Assembly: GCF_004339745.1 (NCBI RefSeq)
Contig: NZ_SMGP01000001.1
Location: 3,596,001-3,660,000, forward strand
DNA: 64,000 bases
Origin: Paraburkholderia sp. BL9I2N2
Lineage (GTDB): Bacteria > Pseudomonadota > Gammaproteobacteria > Burkholderiales > Burkholderiaceae
Reading direction: 5' to 3'
Shown here: positions 63,386 to 64,000 of the stretch, one piece after another
How positions within the stretch are numbered: position 1 is the stretch's first letter
Layout: the number at the start of each line of letters is the position of its first letter
Translations under genes and position numbers: made by a program
Notes under the pieces: generated by a model
What the model saw: only the letters and a program-made list of their open reading frames with translations
Database searches by the model: none
What the model was told of the DNA's origin: nothing

Positions 63386-64000
63386 ATTCAACGCCGCTCA
63401 CCGTCACGGCGCCGCAACTGCGGCCTCCGTTCGGCTATCTCGCGATCGAAGGGCCGATCGGCGTCGGCAAGACGTCGCTCGCACGCCGCCTCGCGCAGCG
63501 CTGGTCGATGCACGAACTGTTCGAACGGCCGCAGGACAATCCTTTCCTCGAACGCTTTTATCGCGACACCGCGCGTTACGCGTTGCCCACGCAACTGCAC
63601 TTTGCCTTGCAGCGCGCGCAGCAGGCGCAGGACGTGAGCACGGCGCACTTGTCGGGCACGCCGCTGATCGCCGATTTCATGACGCAGAAGAACGACATCT
63701 TCGCGCGTCTGACGCTACAGGAAGACGAGTGGCAGTTGTATCGCGCGCTTGCCGCGCGGATCGACGTCAACGCGCCGGCGCCCGACTTCGTGGTCTATCT
63801 GCAGGCGAGTCCCGAGGTGCTGTTCGCGCGCATCCAGAAGCGCGCGGTGCCAATGGAACTGCAGATTTCCGACGCGTATTTGCACGCGCTGTGCGACGCG
63901 TACAACGAGTTTTTCTATCACTACGACCGCACGCCCGTGCTGACGGTCAACGCCGAACACCTCAATCCGCTCGACTCGGACGCGGACCTTGCGCTGCTCG
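63382..64000 (+). CDS. Deoxynucleoside kinase (partial, runs off window)
   Basis: First about 206 residues of a P-loop deoxynucleoside kinase. YLAIEGPIGVGKTSLARRLA (about 19-38) is the P-loop, and ELFERPQDNPFLERFYRD and ADFMTQKNDIFA are the substrate regions. Phosphorylates deoxyadenosine/deoxyguanosine-type substrates in related proteins. Coupled to folK through ATGA. Confidence 0.9.
   Translation, partial: MNSTPLTVTAPQLRPPFGYLAIEGPIGVGKTSLARRLAQRWSMHELFERPQDNPFLERFYRDTARYALPTQLHFALQRAQQAQDVSTAHLSGTPLIADFMTQKNDIFARLTLQEDEWQLYRALAARIDVNAPAPDFVVYLQASPEVLFARIQKRAVPMELQISDAYLHALCDAYNEFFYHYDRTPVLTVNAEHLNPLDSDADLALL

Noticed and set aside
61322..63391. 689-residue minus-strand open frame
   Set aside because: Shadow of pcnB and folK.

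Overview
The window is chromosomal DNA from a high-GC betaproteobacterium, most likely Paraburkholderia or a close Burkholderia relative. Supporting signs are the GC-rich codon use, the block ybgC-tolQRAB-pal-cpoB followed by tRNA-Lys, the block purM / AI-2E permease / hda / HAD phosphatase / pcnB / folK / deoxynucleoside kinase, and the density of LysR regulators and MFS transporters. No insertion sequence, prophage, integrase, rRNA operon or CRISPR array was seen. The genus is inferred from gene order and protein style; no database was searched.

Layout. 1-10.6 kb is accessory metabolism: a 3'-truncated HMG-CoA lyase, LysR regulators, LysE, DMT and TauE exporters, a BON-domain periplasmic protein, a membrane-anchored orphan TAXI binding protein and a DsbA-fold isomerase. 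10.7-15.2 kb is the xanthine dehydrogenase operon xdhABC, whose XdhC appears to be single-domain. 15.6-25.3 kb holds an MFS gene and then a four-gene minus-strand block (two AspT antiporters, aspartate 4-decarboxylase, class V aminotransferase), with a divergent D-lactate-type dehydrogenase. Together these could convert aspartate to alanine plus CO2 with electrogenic exchange, and then pass carbon through pyruvate to lactate. 25.2-29.4 kb has an unrecognised protein with a ParB-like GxHR motif, a crotonase lacking a canonical glutamate, and two MFS exporters.

29.5-36.9 kb is aromatic and lysine catabolism: an AAHS transporter-hmgA-fahA operon (homogentisate to fumarate plus acetoacetate), a degenerate EAL-domain protein, and an IclR regulator divergent from gcdH with a clear IclR-like operator between them. 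37.0-39.4 kb is stress and envelope: a 1-Cys peroxiredoxin and a DUF883/YqjE/YqjK-like trio. 39.5-42.3 kb is a type IV pilus minor-pilin operon (fimT-pilV-pilW-pilX-pilE) without pilY1 and with several unusual prepilin cleavage sites. 42.5-45.5 kb holds glyA-nrdR and a divergent ydfG.

45.6-51.4 kb is the complete Tol-Pal cell-envelope cluster, closed by a terminator and followed by tRNA-Lys(UUU) with its own promoter and terminator. 51.9-64 kb is housekeeping: an MscS channel, DedA, mutL, miaA, purM, an AI-2E family permease, hda, a HAD phosphatase, pcnB, folK and the start of a deoxynucleoside kinase that runs off the end. Many genes are coupled through ATGA or GTGA overlaps. mutL, ybgC and the HAD phosphatase have a -10-like hexamer only 6-8 bases before the start codon and no visible ribosome binding site, which suggests leaderless transcripts.
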